A stretch of DNA of 64,000 nucleotides. Source: Arthrobacter_H sp030452125. Lineage in GTDB: Bacteria > Actinomycetota > Actinomycetes > Actinomycetales > Micrococcaceae. The notes below the pieces were generated by a model. That model was not told where the DNA came from, searched no databases, and worked only from the letters and a program-made list of their open reading frames with translations. Below are positions 17,024-25,006 of the stretch, piece after piece (positions within the stretch are counted from its first letter, which is position 1; every line of letters starts with the position of its first letter). A program made the position numbers and the translations under genes. The stretch lies in NCBI GenBank assembly GCA_052379645.1, contig JBQSYU010000010.1, one strand, 5' to 3'.

Positions 17024-17632
17024 ATGGACATCGATCCGGGGAACGACGTCGACACGGCCCCTCGCCGGGGATCGCCGGCGGCCCGGACCGTCACCACCCT
17101 CCTCTCCCCCGTGGTCCTGGTCAGCGCCTACCTGCTGGTGCTGCCGCTGCGGAGTCCGGACACCACCTGGCTGCAGGCCATCGTGGCCCTGGTCTTCACC
17201 ACGGGACTGCCCTGGCTGGGCGTGGTGTGGATGAAGCATCGGGGCCGGGTCACCGATCTGCATGTCCGTGAGCGGTCGCAGCGCCGGCCCGTGTTCGTCC
17301 TCGCCGGGGCATCCCTGCTGATCGGTGGCGGCGCGTTGGTGCTGCTGCGGGCCCCGGCGGCGGTCTTCAGCGCGCTGGGGTTGATCCTGGCCGGACTGCT
17401 GATCTGCCTGGTGGTGAACCTGCGGTGGAAGATCTCCGTGCATACGGCGGTCGCCGCCTTCATCTGGCTCGAGGTCTTCTCCGACCCGGACTGGGGTGCG
17501 GCCGCCGCCCTCTTCCTGACCTTGCTGGTCGGCTGGTCGCGTCTGGAGCTGCGACGGCATACCCCGGGCCAGGTGCTCGCCGGTGCGCTGGTGGGCTGCA
17601 TCGTGTTCGCCGGCGGGCTGGCCCTGCCCTGA
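17024..17632 (+). CDS. PAP2-like membrane phosphatase
   Basis: A 202-residue membrane protein with about five hydrophobic segments. The C-terminal half carries PAP2-superfamily marks: KISVHTAVAAF (the SxxH-type motif 2) and GWSRLELRRHTPGQVLAGALVG (motif 3, SR-x5-H). Motif 1 is weak: RERSQRRP may stand in for K-x6-RP. PAP2 enzymes dephosphorylate membrane lipid phosphates such as undecaprenyl pyrophosphate. The ATG at 17024 is chosen over GTG 17000 because GGGGAG precedes it. The weak first motif makes activity less certain. Confidence 0.7.
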   Translation: MDIDPGNDVDTAPRRGSPAARTVTTLLSPVVLVSAYLLVLPLRSPDTTWLQAIVALVFTTGLPWLGVVWMKHRGRVTDLHVRERSQRRPVFVLAGASLLIGGGALVLLRAPAAVFSALGLILAGLLICLVVNLRWKISVHTAVAAFIWLEVFSDPDWGAAAALFLTLLVGWSRLELRRHTPGQVLAGALVGCIVFAGGLALP

Positions 17633-17746
17633 ACCGCTCGTCCGGCCAGGGGCTCCCGCGGTTCCTGCCCGTCGACCGCTTATAGGATGGCGGGGACCAC
17701 CGGCGAGGGCCCAGGCCCGCCCCCGACACCTGCGAACGGAGCACCC

Positions 17747-18679
17747 ATGGCACTTCGTGTTCTGGTCCCTTCCCCCGCGTTGGCCCACGCCATCAGCGGT
17801 CCGGGGATCGAAGCCATCATCTGGCATATCGATTCCGAGGCCTCCCCGGCCCCGGCAGCCGATGTCCTGATCACCGAGCGTCCCCGCGTCCAGGCCCACC
17901 GTTCCCGGGTGAACAGCATCCCCGGCCTGCGCCACGTCCATCTGCTGTCCATCGGCTACGAATGGGTCCTGGACCATCTGCCGCCCGGGGCCACGCTGAG
18001 CAATTCGCGGGGCGCCGTCGAGGATGCCACCGCCGAACACGGGCTCGCCCTGACCCTGGCGGCACTGCGCGATCTGCCGGTCGCCGCCACCCAACAGCAC
18101 CGCCACGACTGGACACCGCTGTGGACCACGTCCCTGCATGGTTCGGTGGTCGTCCTCCTGGGCCATGGCGGGGTGGGCCGGGAAGTGGCCGCCCGGTTGG
18201 CGCCCTTCCGTCCGGCAGCCGTGCTCCCCGTGGCCCGCCGGGAACGCACCACCGAGAGCGGGGTCCACGTCCACGGGGTCCAGGAGCTGCCCGGGCTCCT
18301 GCCCCGGGCCGACGTCGTCATCGTCACCCTGCCCCACGCGGCGGGCACCGAACGGCTCGTGGATGGCGCCTTCCTGGCCGCCATGGCCGACGGGGCCCTG
18401 CTGGTGAACATCGGTCGCGGCGCGGTCGTGGACACCGAGGCACTGGTCGCCGAGTTGCAGTCCGGACGGCTACGGGCCGCCCTGGATGTCGTCGACCCGG
18501 AACCGCTCCCGGCCGGCCACCGGCTCTGGGAGGCCCCCGGCTGCCTGCTGACCCCGCATATGGCCGGGAACACCAACGAATTCATCCGCCTGTCCACCGA
18601 GGGCGCCGTGGAGCAGGTCCAGCGTCTGGCGCAGGGCCGGGCCCCGATCCACCTCGTGGCCGGACCGGGGGCCGGGTAG
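17747..18679 (+). CDS. D-isomer-specific 2-hydroxyacid dehydrogenase
   Basis: A 310-residue NAD(P)-dependent dehydrogenase. The nucleotide fold is at GHGGVGREVAARL. The catalytic set is visible: Arg in NIGRGAVVDTEAL, the acidic residue in LDVVDPEPLPAGH and His in LTPHMAGN. It reduces a 2-oxo acid to a D-2-hydroxy acid or the reverse; the substrate (glyoxylate, phosphoglycerate or another) is not clear. Its N-terminal domain is short. The ATG at 17747 is preferred over 17687 because CGGAG precedes it by 7 bases. It is followed after 36 bases by a BRCT protein, perhaps in one transcript. Confidence 0.85.
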   Translation: MALRVLVPSPALAHAISGPGIEAIIWHIDSEASPAPAADVLITERPRVQAHRSRVNSIPGLRHVHLLSIGYEWVLDHLPPGATLSNSRGAVEDATAEHGLALTLAALRDLPVAATQQHRHDWTPLWTTSLHGSVVVLLGHGGVGREVAARLAPFRPAAVLPVARRERTTESGVHVHGVQELPGLLPRADVVIVTLPHAAGTERLVDGAFLAAMADGALLVNIGRGAVVDTEALVAELQSGRLRAALDVVDPEPLPAGHRLWEAPGCLLTPHMAGNTNEFIRLSTEGAVEQVQRLAQGRAPIHLVAGPGAG

Positions 18680-18715
18680 CCCCTCGACGGTCCCCGCCCG
18701 GTACTCTGGGGAACC

Positions 18716-19402
18716 ATGGAGAACATCACGCTCAAGCCCGGCGACCAGGTCGTCTTCACCTCCCTGGAAGCACTCGATAAGAACGATCTCGCCCAGGCAG
18801 TCACGGACGCCGGCTACCTCGTGGGTCCCGGGGTCTCGAAGAAGACCGCCCTGCTGGTGGCCGGGGACCCCGACGTGGATTCAACCAAGTCGCGCAAGGC
18901 CCGCGACTACGGCATCCCCGTCATCGGCGAGCACGACTTCGTTCAACGCTTCCTCGGCGGGGTCCTCCCGGCCACGGCGGAGGCCCCCGAGCTCTCGGCC
19001 CCGGCCTCGCTGGACGACCTGCCCCCGAATGCCAAACGTGATCTTCCCGCCGTGAAGCTCGCCTGCGCTGCGTTGCGCGAGGAACTCCCCGTCCAGGCCC
19101 TGGTCAAGACCCCGGAGGCCGGGGTCTTCGTCGTCCGCGGTCCCGCCCGCCATTCGGCCCTCGGCGAGGCCTGGATGGTCGGCGGCGTCGCCGTCGCCGG
19201 CTCCACCGGGACCCCCGATAAGATCGTGCGCGCCCTGGGCCTGGCCGGCGGTGATGAATCGGCACCGCAGGACGACCTCGAACGGCTGGACGTCAACCAC
19301 CCCACCTACGGGCAGTTCAGCGTCTATGGCCCCCTCCGCCACCAGGCCGGGCTGGACCTGGTCGGCCCCTGGATCCGCGGTGGGGTCCACAGCCGGGATT
19401 GA
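18716..19402 (+). CDS. BRCT-domain protein
   Basis: A 228-residue soluble protein. Residues about 8-90 are a BRCT domain (GDQVVFTSLEALDKNDL...GYLVGPGVSKKTALLVAGDPD...KARDYGIPVIGEHDF) like that at the end of DnaQ-type exonucleases and DNA ligase. No exonuclease domain is attached. The C-terminal half (about 105-228) has no family I recognise. BRCT domains bind phosphopeptides or DNA ends, so a repair or replication role is possible. TGGGGA precedes the ATG. It is followed by a hairpin. Confidence 0.75.
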   Translation: MENITLKPGDQVVFTSLEALDKNDLAQAVTDAGYLVGPGVSKKTALLVAGDPDVDSTKSRKARDYGIPVIGEHDFVQRFLGGVLPATAEAPELSAPASLDDLPPNAKRDLPAVKLACAALREELPVQALVKTPEAGVFVVRGPARHSALGEAWMVGGVAVAGSTGTPDKIVRALGLAGGDESAPQDDLERLDVNHPTYGQFSVYGPLRHQAGLDLVGPWIRGGVHSRD

Positions 19403-19410
19403 GCTGCGGG

Positions 19411-19439
19411 CCGGCGCCGGGGAATACCCCGGGCGCCGG
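19411..19439 (+). terminator. hairpin after the BRCT gene
   Basis: CCGGCGCC-GGGG (19411-19422) pairs with CCCC (19427-19430) and GGCGCCGG (19432-19439), with a one-base bulge and loop AATA. Probable terminator between the BRCT and ene-reductase genes. Confidence 0.6.
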
Positions 19440-19480
19440 TCGGTGTTGCACCAGGCATCCCCGACCACAGGAGCCTTTCC

Positions 19481-20554
19481 ATGGATCTGTTTGCCCCGCT
19501 CACCCTCGGCGACCTCGACCTGCCCAACCGGCTGGTCATGGCCCCGCTGACCCGATCACGGTCCCGCGTTGACGGGGTGCCCAACGACGACGTCGTGGAG
19601 TACTACCGCCAACGGGCTTCGATGGGGCTGATCGTCAGCGAGGGAACCTATCCCAGCCAGACGGGCCAGGGATTCGTGCGCCAGCCCGGACTGGCCACCG
19701 AGGAGCAGGTCGCCGGGTGGAAACGCGTCACCGACGCCGTCCATGCCGAGGGCGGGCTGATCATCGCCCAGGTCATGCATGCCGGCCGGGTCACCCACCC
19801 GGAGATCACCGGGGTCCAGGAGGTCGTCGCCCCCAGTGCGATCGCCGTCGAGGGAAGCACCCGCACCTACACCGGCAAGCACCCCTACCCGGTCCCCCGC
19901 GCCCTGGAGACCTCCGAGCTGGCTGGCATCGTGGAGGAGTTCGTCCGGGCCTCGACCAATGCGATCGCCGCCGGCTTCGACGGGGTGGAACTCCATGGCG
20001 CCAACGGCTACCTGCTCCATGAGTTCCTGGCCTCCTCGACGAATACACGCACCGATGCCTACGGCGGGTCCCCGGGAAACCGGGCCCGCCTGGTCATCGA
20101 GGTGGCCACCGCGGTGGCCGCGGCCATCGGTTCCGGCCGCACCAGCCTGCGGATCTCCCCCGAACACAATGTCCAAAGCACCCTGGAGGAGGACCGCGAC
20201 GACGTCGCGGCCACCTACGGTGCGCTCATCGACGGGATCGCCCCGCTGGGATTATCGGCGCTGAGCATCCTGCACCGGCAGCCGACCGGGGAACTGGCCC
20301 AGGATCTGCGCTCGCGTTTCGGCGGCCCCGTGCTGTTGAATTCGGGGTTCGCCGAGATCACCACCGTCGAGGACGCCCGGGAGCTGACCTCCAGCGGCTG
20401 GGGTGAGGCGGTCGTCGTCGGGCGGCCCGCCATCGCCAACCCGGATCTGGTGCGGCGCTGGCGTGAGGACCTGCCGCTGAACGAACCGAACCAGGCGACC
20501 TTCTACACCGAGGGGCCCACCGGGTACATCGACTACCCGTTCTGGCAGAACTAG
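19481..20554 (+). CDS. old yellow enzyme family alkene reductase (NADH:flavin oxidoreductase)
   Basis: A 357-residue FMN-dependent TIM-barrel reductase of the OYE/NemA group, which reduces activated C=C bonds or nitro compounds with NAD(P)H. Typical features: N-terminal LFAPLTLGDLDLPNRLVMAPLTRSR, QVMHAGRV, HGANGYLLHEFLASSTNTR followed by the DAYGGS substrate/FMN segment, and C-terminal GRPAIANPDLV. Length matches the classical OYE class. AGGAG is upstream of the ATG. The physiological substrate is not evident. The next gene starts 52 bases downstream. Confidence 0.92.
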   Translation: MDLFAPLTLGDLDLPNRLVMAPLTRSRSRVDGVPNDDVVEYYRQRASMGLIVSEGTYPSQTGQGFVRQPGLATEEQVAGWKRVTDAVHAEGGLIIAQVMHAGRVTHPEITGVQEVVAPSAIAVEGSTRTYTGKHPYPVPRALETSELAGIVEEFVRASTNAIAAGFDGVELHGANGYLLHEFLASSTNTRTDAYGGSPGNRARLVIEVATAVAAAIGSGRTSLRISPEHNVQSTLEEDRDDVAATYGALIDGIAPLGLSALSILHRQPTGELAQDLRSRFGGPVLLNSGFAEITTVEDARELTSSGWGEAVVVGRPAIANPDLVRRWREDLPLNEPNQATFYTEGPTGYIDYPFWQN

Positions 20555-20606
20555 CCCCCGGACACCGGACGGGAATAGTCCTCGGCGCGGGGAGGTTGAA
20601 GCATCC

Positions 20607-21338
20607 ATGACTTCTCCGCGCCTTTCCGTCGATATCTGGTCCGACATCTCCTGCCCCTGGTGCTTCATCGGCAAACGTCGTTTCGAAGCGGCCCTGGCCA
20701 CCCTTTCCTTCCGTGACCAGGTGGACGTGACCTGGCACAGCTACCAGCTCGATCCCTCGCTGCCGGCCCACTACGACGGCACCGAATTCGAGTATCTTTC
20801 GCAGAAGAAGGGCATGGACCCGGCGCAGGTGAAGCAGATGCTCGAACACGTCACCGGCCAGGCCGCCGACGAGGGGCTGCACTACGATTTCGGCAACCTC
20901 AAGGTCGCCAATTCCTTCACCGCCCACCGCCTGCTGCATCTGGCCGAGGCGCATGGCCTGGCCGGCGAGGTCAAGGAGGCGCTGCTCTCCGCCCAGTTCG
21001 AAAAGGGCCTGGACACCGGGGACACCACGGTGCTGCGCCGGATCGGCACCGACGCCGGACTGGCCGAGGACGACGTCGTGGCGGTCCTGGAATCGGATCG
21101 GTACACCGCCGAGGTCGAGGCCGACATCGCCCAGGCCCGCGCCCTGGGGGTGACCGGGGTGCCGTTCTTCGTCCTGGACATGAAGTACGGAATCTCCGGG
21201 GCCCAGCCACCCGAGGTGTTCGCCGAGGCCCTGACCACCGCCTGGGGTGAGGTCTCCCCGCTATCCATGGTCAACGCCGGACAGGACCCGGCCTCCGGCA
21301 CCCAGGCCCCCGCCTGCGGCCCCGAGGGCTGCGACTAG
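20607..21338 (+). CDS. DsbA-family (FrnE-like) thiol oxidoreductase
   Basis: A 243-residue protein with a thioredoxin fold split by a helical insert, as in DsbA/FrnE. The active site CPWC is at residues 16-19. The cis-Pro loop GVTGVPFFVLD is conserved. The C-terminus adds a second cysteine pair (CGPEGC), common in actinobacterial FrnE-like proteins. No signal peptide is seen, so it should act in the cytoplasm, perhaps in oxidative-stress thiol repair. GGAGGT lies about 10 bases before the ATG. Confidence 0.88.
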   Translation: MTSPRLSVDIWSDISCPWCFIGKRRFEAALATLSFRDQVDVTWHSYQLDPSLPAHYDGTEFEYLSQKKGMDPAQVKQMLEHVTGQAADEGLHYDFGNLKVANSFTAHRLLHLAEAHGLAGEVKEALLSAQFEKGLDTGDTTVLRRIGTDAGLAEDDVVAVLESDRYTAEVEADIAQARALGVTGVPFFVLDMKYGISGAQPPEVFAEALTTAWGEVSPLSMVNAGQDPASGTQAPACGPEGCD

Positions 21339-21365
21339 CAGCGGCCCACCCGCCGCCGTCCCGGG

Positions 21366-22109
21366 TTACTTCCCGTCCTGATCCTTCGCCGGTGAGGGGT
21401 CCGCCTTCCCGGAGGCCGCCGCGGATTCCTTGGCCTTCTTGCGGGCTTCCTTCACCGCGATCGGGCAGCTGAGCTGGCCGTCGGAGGTATCCACCTTCTT
21501 CTTCGGGACGATCGACCCGGCCTTGTACTTCTTGCCGATGACGAAATCGATGGTGTCGGCGCTGCGCTTGGGCTTCTTCACGTATTCGGTGCCCTTGATA
21601 TGGCGTTGGACGGTCAGGGCGTTGGCCCGGCCCTTCGTCCCGGAGACCACGGTGCCCACGATGTCGGCGTTCTTCAACTTCGCATTGGCCACCTTCCCGA
21701 TCGTGAAACCGTGCTTCTTCAGCGATTCGGCCGTGGCCGCGGCCAGCCCGGCGCTGGTGGTGGCGTTGTAGACGTTGACGGTGACGTCCTTCGGCTTCGC
21801 GTACTCCAGTTCCTCCTGCGGGCAGACGGCGGCGGCCGGATCCTCCGCCTGGGCCGTCGCCGTGGGCGTCGGCGCCGGTTCCAGGGCGGGGATGACCACC
21901 TGCCCGGTCTTGACCAGGTAGGCGAGCACGAGCGCGGCGATCACCAGCGCGACCAGCAGGCCCAGCACCATCCCGTGCAGCAGCCGGCGCCGGTAGTAGC
22001 GCGGGTTCTCCACGCGTTCGGGGTCGTGATCGGAGAACCCCTCGTCCAGGTCCTCCTCGGTGACGATCCGTTGGCCATGCCAGTCGGTCGGGTCTCGTTC
22101 ATCGCTCAT
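21366..22109 (-). CDS. LytR_C-domain membrane protein (VirR-like)
   Basis: A 247-residue protein: acidic cytoplasmic N-terminus (1-40), one membrane helix (about 44-69), a Pro/Thr/Ala linker, then an extracytoplasmic LytR C-terminal domain (about 105-195, VTVNVYNATTSAGLAAATAESLKKHGFTIGKVANA). The tail is rich in Lys and Ala. LytR_C proteins associate with the cell envelope; the mycobacterial member VirR (Rv0431) influences vesicle release and envelope integrity. The ATG follows the small partner gene by 4 bases, so the two are co-transcribed; as I recall, the Rv0430-Rv0431 order is the same. Confidence 0.82.
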   Translation of the reverse strand: MSDERDPTDWHGQRIVTEEDLDEGFSDHDPERVENPRYYRRRLLHGMVLGLLVALVIAALVLAYLVKTGQVVIPALEPAPTPTATAQAEDPAAAVCPQEELEYAKPKDVTVNVYNATTSAGLAAATAESLKKHGFTIGKVANAKLKNADIVGTVVSGTKGRANALTVQRHIKGTEYVKKPKRSADTIDFVIGKKYKAGSIVPKKKVDTSDGQLSCPIAVKEARKKAKESAAASGKADPSPAKDQDGK

Positions 22110-22113
22110 GGGA

Positions 22114-22413
22114 TCACGAATCCAGGATCAGGACGCGGGCGTGCATGACCGAACGCTGGTGCAGGGCGGTCCGCACGGCCCGGTGCAGCCCGTCCTCCAG
22201 ATACATGGTGCCCTGCCACTGCACCACGTGGGGGAAGAGGTCACCGAAGAACGTGGAGTCCTCCGCCAACAGCGCTGCCAGGTCCAGGGTCGCCTTGGTG
22301 GTCACCAATTCATCGAGGCGTACCTGACGGGGGGCGACGACGGCCCAGTCCTTGGGAGTGACAAGGTCGTGGTCGGGGTACGGGCGGGATTCGCCGACTG
22401 CTTTGAAGATCAC
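22114..22413 (-). CDS. small conserved protein paired with the LytR_C gene (Rv0430-like)
   Basis: A 99-residue soluble protein beginning with GTG (VIFKAVGESRPYP). Its core PRQVRLDELVTTKATLDLAALLAEDSTFFGDLFPHVVQWQG...YLEDGLHRAVRTALHQR resembles a family conserved in actinobacteria and sometimes labelled VapB-like antitoxin, though no toxin gene is adjacent. It lies 4 bases upstream of the LytR_C gene, as I recall in mycobacteria (Rv0430-Rv0431). A DNA-binding or regulatory role for the pair is possible but unproven. Confidence 0.65.
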   Translation of the reverse strand: MIFKAVGESRPYPDHDLVTPKDWAVVAPRQVRLDELVTTKATLDLAALLAEDSTFFGDLFPHVVQWQGTMYLEDGLHRAVRTALHQRSVMHARVLILDS

Positions 22414-22547
22414 TGTTCCAGCTTAGGGAACGCCAGCCCGATGTGGAGCGACGACCTGCCGGGGAGACCTGTCAAGGGTTCCGACATCCGGGGCAATATG
22501 ACGGAACCCGGCGTAACCGTTGCTGTCGTCGCGGGGCCGCCGCGCCC

Positions 22548-22553
22548 TAACGT
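22548..22553 (+). promoter_or_regulatory. possible -10 box of a leaderless transcript
   Basis: TAACGT at 22548-22553, inside the palindrome TAACGTTA, ends 7 bases before the ATG at 22561. No Shine-Dalgarno sequence is present between them. This spacing fits a leaderless mRNA starting at the ATG. The -35 is not clear. Confidence 0.35.
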
Positions 22554-22560
22554 TACGGCC

Positions 22561-23577
22561 ATGAACCTTGTGCGAACCTCAGTGCCCGTTCTTGATTTCT
22601 CCACGGCCCGTCGGGCCGACGGCTGCTTCAACCCCGAATTCATCGACGCCCTGCGTGCGGCGAGCCATCAGGTCGGCTTCTTCCAACTCACCGGTTTCGG
22701 CGCCGCCGAAGGCCAGGCGCAGGAACTCCTGCAGACCATGGAGGCCTTCTTCGCCCTGCCCCTGGCCGAACGGTTGGAGCTGGACAACCGCACCTCGGCC
22801 CAGTTCCGTGGCTACACCCGGCTGGGCAAGGAAATGACCCGGGGCCGGGCCGACTCCCGGGAACAGATCGACTACGGCCCGGACCGGGAGGCGCTGGAGG
22901 GCTACCCGCAGGACCGCCCCTACCTGAACCTGCAGGGCCCCAACCAATGGCCCGCGTCCTTCCCCGAACTCGAGCGCGTGGCCATGGCCTGGGCCGAGCT
23001 GATGTCACGGGTCGGGACCGAACTCCTCGCGGCGATCGCCGTATCACTGGGTCTGCCCGAGGATCATTTCGAGGCCCCGTTCCGGCACGACCCGGCCTGG
23101 ATGGGCAAACTGGTCCACTACGTCGGCGGCCAGGTCCCGGAGGCCGGCAACCAGGGGGTGGGCCTGCACGCCGATTACGGTTTCGTGACCCTGCTGCTCC
23201 AGGACCAGGTCGGCGGGCTGGAGGTCCAGCCCTACGGGCATCAGAACTGGATTCCCGTCGAGCCGATCCCCGGGGCTCTGGTGGTCAACCTCGGGGAGAT
23301 GCTCGAGGTCGCCACCAACGGTTACCTGATGGCCACCATCCACCGCGTGACGGCACCACCGGCCGGCGTCGACCGCTATTCGGTACCCTTCTTCTGGTCC
23401 CCGCGGCTGGATTCGGTCATCGATACGGTCCCGCTGCCACCGGAGCTGGCGGCCCAGGCCCGTGGCGTCTCCGACGATCCGACCAATCCGATGCTCTCCT
23501 CCTACGGCGCCAACGTCCTCAAGGGGTGGTTGCGCGCTCATCCGGAAACCGCCGCCCGGCACTATCCGGGGCTGTGA
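22561..23577 (+). CDS. 2-oxoglutarate/Fe(II)-dependent dioxygenase (isopenicillin N synthase family)
   Basis: A 338-residue non-haem iron oxygenase. Residues about 8-110 form the DIOX_N domain; the C-terminal double-stranded beta-helix carries the iron triad His203, Asp205 (HADYGF) and His261 (IHRV), and the 2-oxoglutarate-binding Arg272-x-Ser274 (RYSV). Length and motif spacing match the IPNS/ACC-oxidase-like superfamily found widely in bacteria. The substrate is unknown. The start at 22561 is chosen because family alignment begins here (VPVLDFSTAR); upstream in-frame codons are antisense to the neighbour. No ribosome site is seen, so the mRNA may be leaderless. Confidence 0.88.
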   Translation: MNLVRTSVPVLDFSTARRADGCFNPEFIDALRAASHQVGFFQLTGFGAAEGQAQELLQTMEAFFALPLAERLELDNRTSAQFRGYTRLGKEMTRGRADSREQIDYGPDREALEGYPQDRPYLNLQGPNQWPASFPELERVAMAWAELMSRVGTELLAAIAVSLGLPEDHFEAPFRHDPAWMGKLVHYVGGQVPEAGNQGVGLHADYGFVTLLLQDQVGGLEVQPYGHQNWIPVEPIPGALVVNLGEMLEVATNGYLMATIHRVTAPPAGVDRYSVPFFWSPRLDSVIDTVPLPPELAAQARGVSDDPTNPMLSSYGANVLKGWLRAHPETAARHYPGL

Positions 23578-23745
23578 TCCGGCCATCGGGCGGCGCATGT
23601 TCATGGTCTTCCTGCCACGTTGCGGTGCCTGCACCGAATGCGCCGACGAGGAATTACCCCCTGGGCAGGCCACCGAGCGCGCGATGCCCTCTCGCGCTCC
23701 AACCCCTGAGACCTGACCGCCCAAGCCCAGTCGATCAATCCAGTT

Positions 23746-24234
23746 CTAGCCCTCGCGTCCCAGTCGCTGGCGCGCGGTGTGCGTACCCCGCCCGATGGGC
23801 ACACGTCGCGTGGCGGCCCCGAGCCCGAACGCCGGCATATCGGTGTAGACCGTCTCTTGGTCGGTGACCCTCACCTGGTAGGTCTCGTGCCAGATGCCCA
23901 CGTCGCCGCTGCCTGCCGACTTCTTCGTGAACTGGCGCCAGGCCCCCAGATGCGGAGCATCCTGGGCGGAGGCAAAGCGCTGCAAGTCCTCCGGGCTGCG
24001 CCAATAACTCAGCAGAATCGTGGTCCGACCCAGCCATTGGTGGTAGCCCAGCAGACCGGTTTCAGGATCTTTCGCCAGATGAGCCAACTTCCGTGGCATG
24101 GCGGCCACGGTCGGGAGCACCGAGGCCAGCTTCCACCATCTGTTGGCCCGCATCCCGATCAGGAACACGGTCACGTGCTCCTGATCGGGGGCCGCTGTAT
24201 ATCTGCCCGGATCCACGGTTGCTGCCACGACCAT
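23746..24234 (-). CDS. DUF4188-family protein
   Basis: A 162-residue soluble protein matching, by eye, the DUF4188 family: VTVFLIGMRANRWWK, MPRKLAHLAKDPETGLLGYHQWLGRTTILLSYWRSPEDLQRFA, and GIWHETYQV...VYTDMPAFGLG. The fold is thought to be of the dimeric alpha-beta barrel kind seen in monooxygenase-like proteins. The function is not known. The ATG at 24234 has GAGA close upstream. It stands alone; the 168 bases between it and the dioxygenase, and the 212 bases to the peroxidase, contain no gene I can support. Confidence 0.75.
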   Translation of the reverse strand: MVVAATVDPGRYTAAPDQEHVTVFLIGMRANRWWKLASVLPTVAAMPRKLAHLAKDPETGLLGYHQWLGRTTILLSYWRSPEDLQRFASAQDAPHLGAWRQFTKKSAGSGDVGIWHETYQVRVTDQETVYTDMPAFGLGAATRRVPIGRGTHTARQRLGREG

Positions 24235-24446
24235 CGTCTCTCATCGCGCATCACACTGCTATGGAACGATGATATGGATGCTTGGCACCTTGGCAAGACC
24301 TTTAACCCATGATGCGATATTGCGCCGCCCCCCGGCTCCTCACAGCGGTCAGCAGCATGGTTTCCGTGTCTTTTGCCCGGGAACACCCCGTGGGACGAGG
24401 CTTATGAAGCAGTTTCACCCCGCCTCGTCAGCCTCTACGGCGAGCG

Positions 24447-24941
24447 CTACAGGGCCGCCCGCACCGCCCCGACGAGCTCGTCGGAGAGCGGCTCGACACT
24501 GGACGCGAACCGGCCCAGGATCCGGCCATCGGCCCCGACGAGGAACTTCTCGAAGTTCCAGCCGATATCCTGGACCTCTCCGGTGGGGTAGGCGGTGAGC
24601 TCGCGGTAGAGCGGGTGGGCGTCGGGGCCGTTGACGTTGGTCTTCGTGGCCAACGGGAAGGTCACCCCGTAGTTGATCTGGCAGAACTCCTCGATCTGCG
24701 CATCCGTTCCCGGCTCCTGGCCCATGAACTGGTTGCTGGGCACCCCCAGCACCACCAGGCCCTGGTCCCGATGCGTCGCATACAGCTTCTCGAGACCCTC
24801 ATACTGCGGGGTGAATCCGCATTTGGAAGCGACGTTGACCACCAGGACCGGCCGGCCGGCGAACGCCTCCCCGAAGGTCGACGTCGTTCCGTCGTTGAAG
24901 GTGATGGCCACATCCTGCAGGGTCGAATCGGGCGTGCTCAT
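24447..24941 (-). CDS. glutathione peroxidase family thiol peroxidase
   Basis: A 164-residue peroxidase with the cysteine form of the active site (NVASKCGFTPQY, Cys41 replacing selenocysteine), the catalytic Gln in SNQFMGQEPG and Trp in WNFEKFLV. Cysteine forms normally use thioredoxin or mycoredoxin rather than glutathione, which fits an actinobacterium that makes mycothiol (inference). It reduces H2O2 and organic peroxides. The ATG at 24941 is preferred because GAGAGGA precedes it. Monocistronic. Confidence 0.92.
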   Translation of the reverse strand: MSTPDSTLQDVAITFNDGTTSTFGEAFAGRPVLVVNVASKCGFTPQYEGLEKLYATHRDQGLVVLGVPSNQFMGQEPGTDAQIEEFCQINYGVTFPLATKTNVNGPDAHPLYRELTAYPTGEVQDIGWNFEKFLVGADGRILGRFASSVEPLSDELVGAVRAAL

Positions 24942-25006
24942 GATGTCCTCTCGCTCAGGGGTTCCTGCCTTCAGCCTAGCCATCCGGCCCGGCTTTCCCC
25001 TGTCCT

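Noticed and set aside
16904..18337. Long minus-strand open frame extending the small XRE protein upstream
   Set aside because: It is antisense to the PAP2-like and hydroxyacid dehydrogenase genes, has no family features and a composition typical of reverse-frame reading in GC-rich DNA; a good start exists at 16903.
22114..22413. Toxin-antitoxin module based on the VapB-like look of the small protein
   Set aside because: No PIN-domain toxin is adjacent; the neighbour is the LytR_C protein and the pair is conserved as such.
24373..24470. Possible small gene or remnant reading WDEAYEAVSPRLVSLYGERYRAA
   Set aside because: It starts with TTG without a ribosome site and runs into the end of the peroxidase gene on the other strand; too short to place in a family. 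It may be a gene remnant, but nothing supports that firmly.
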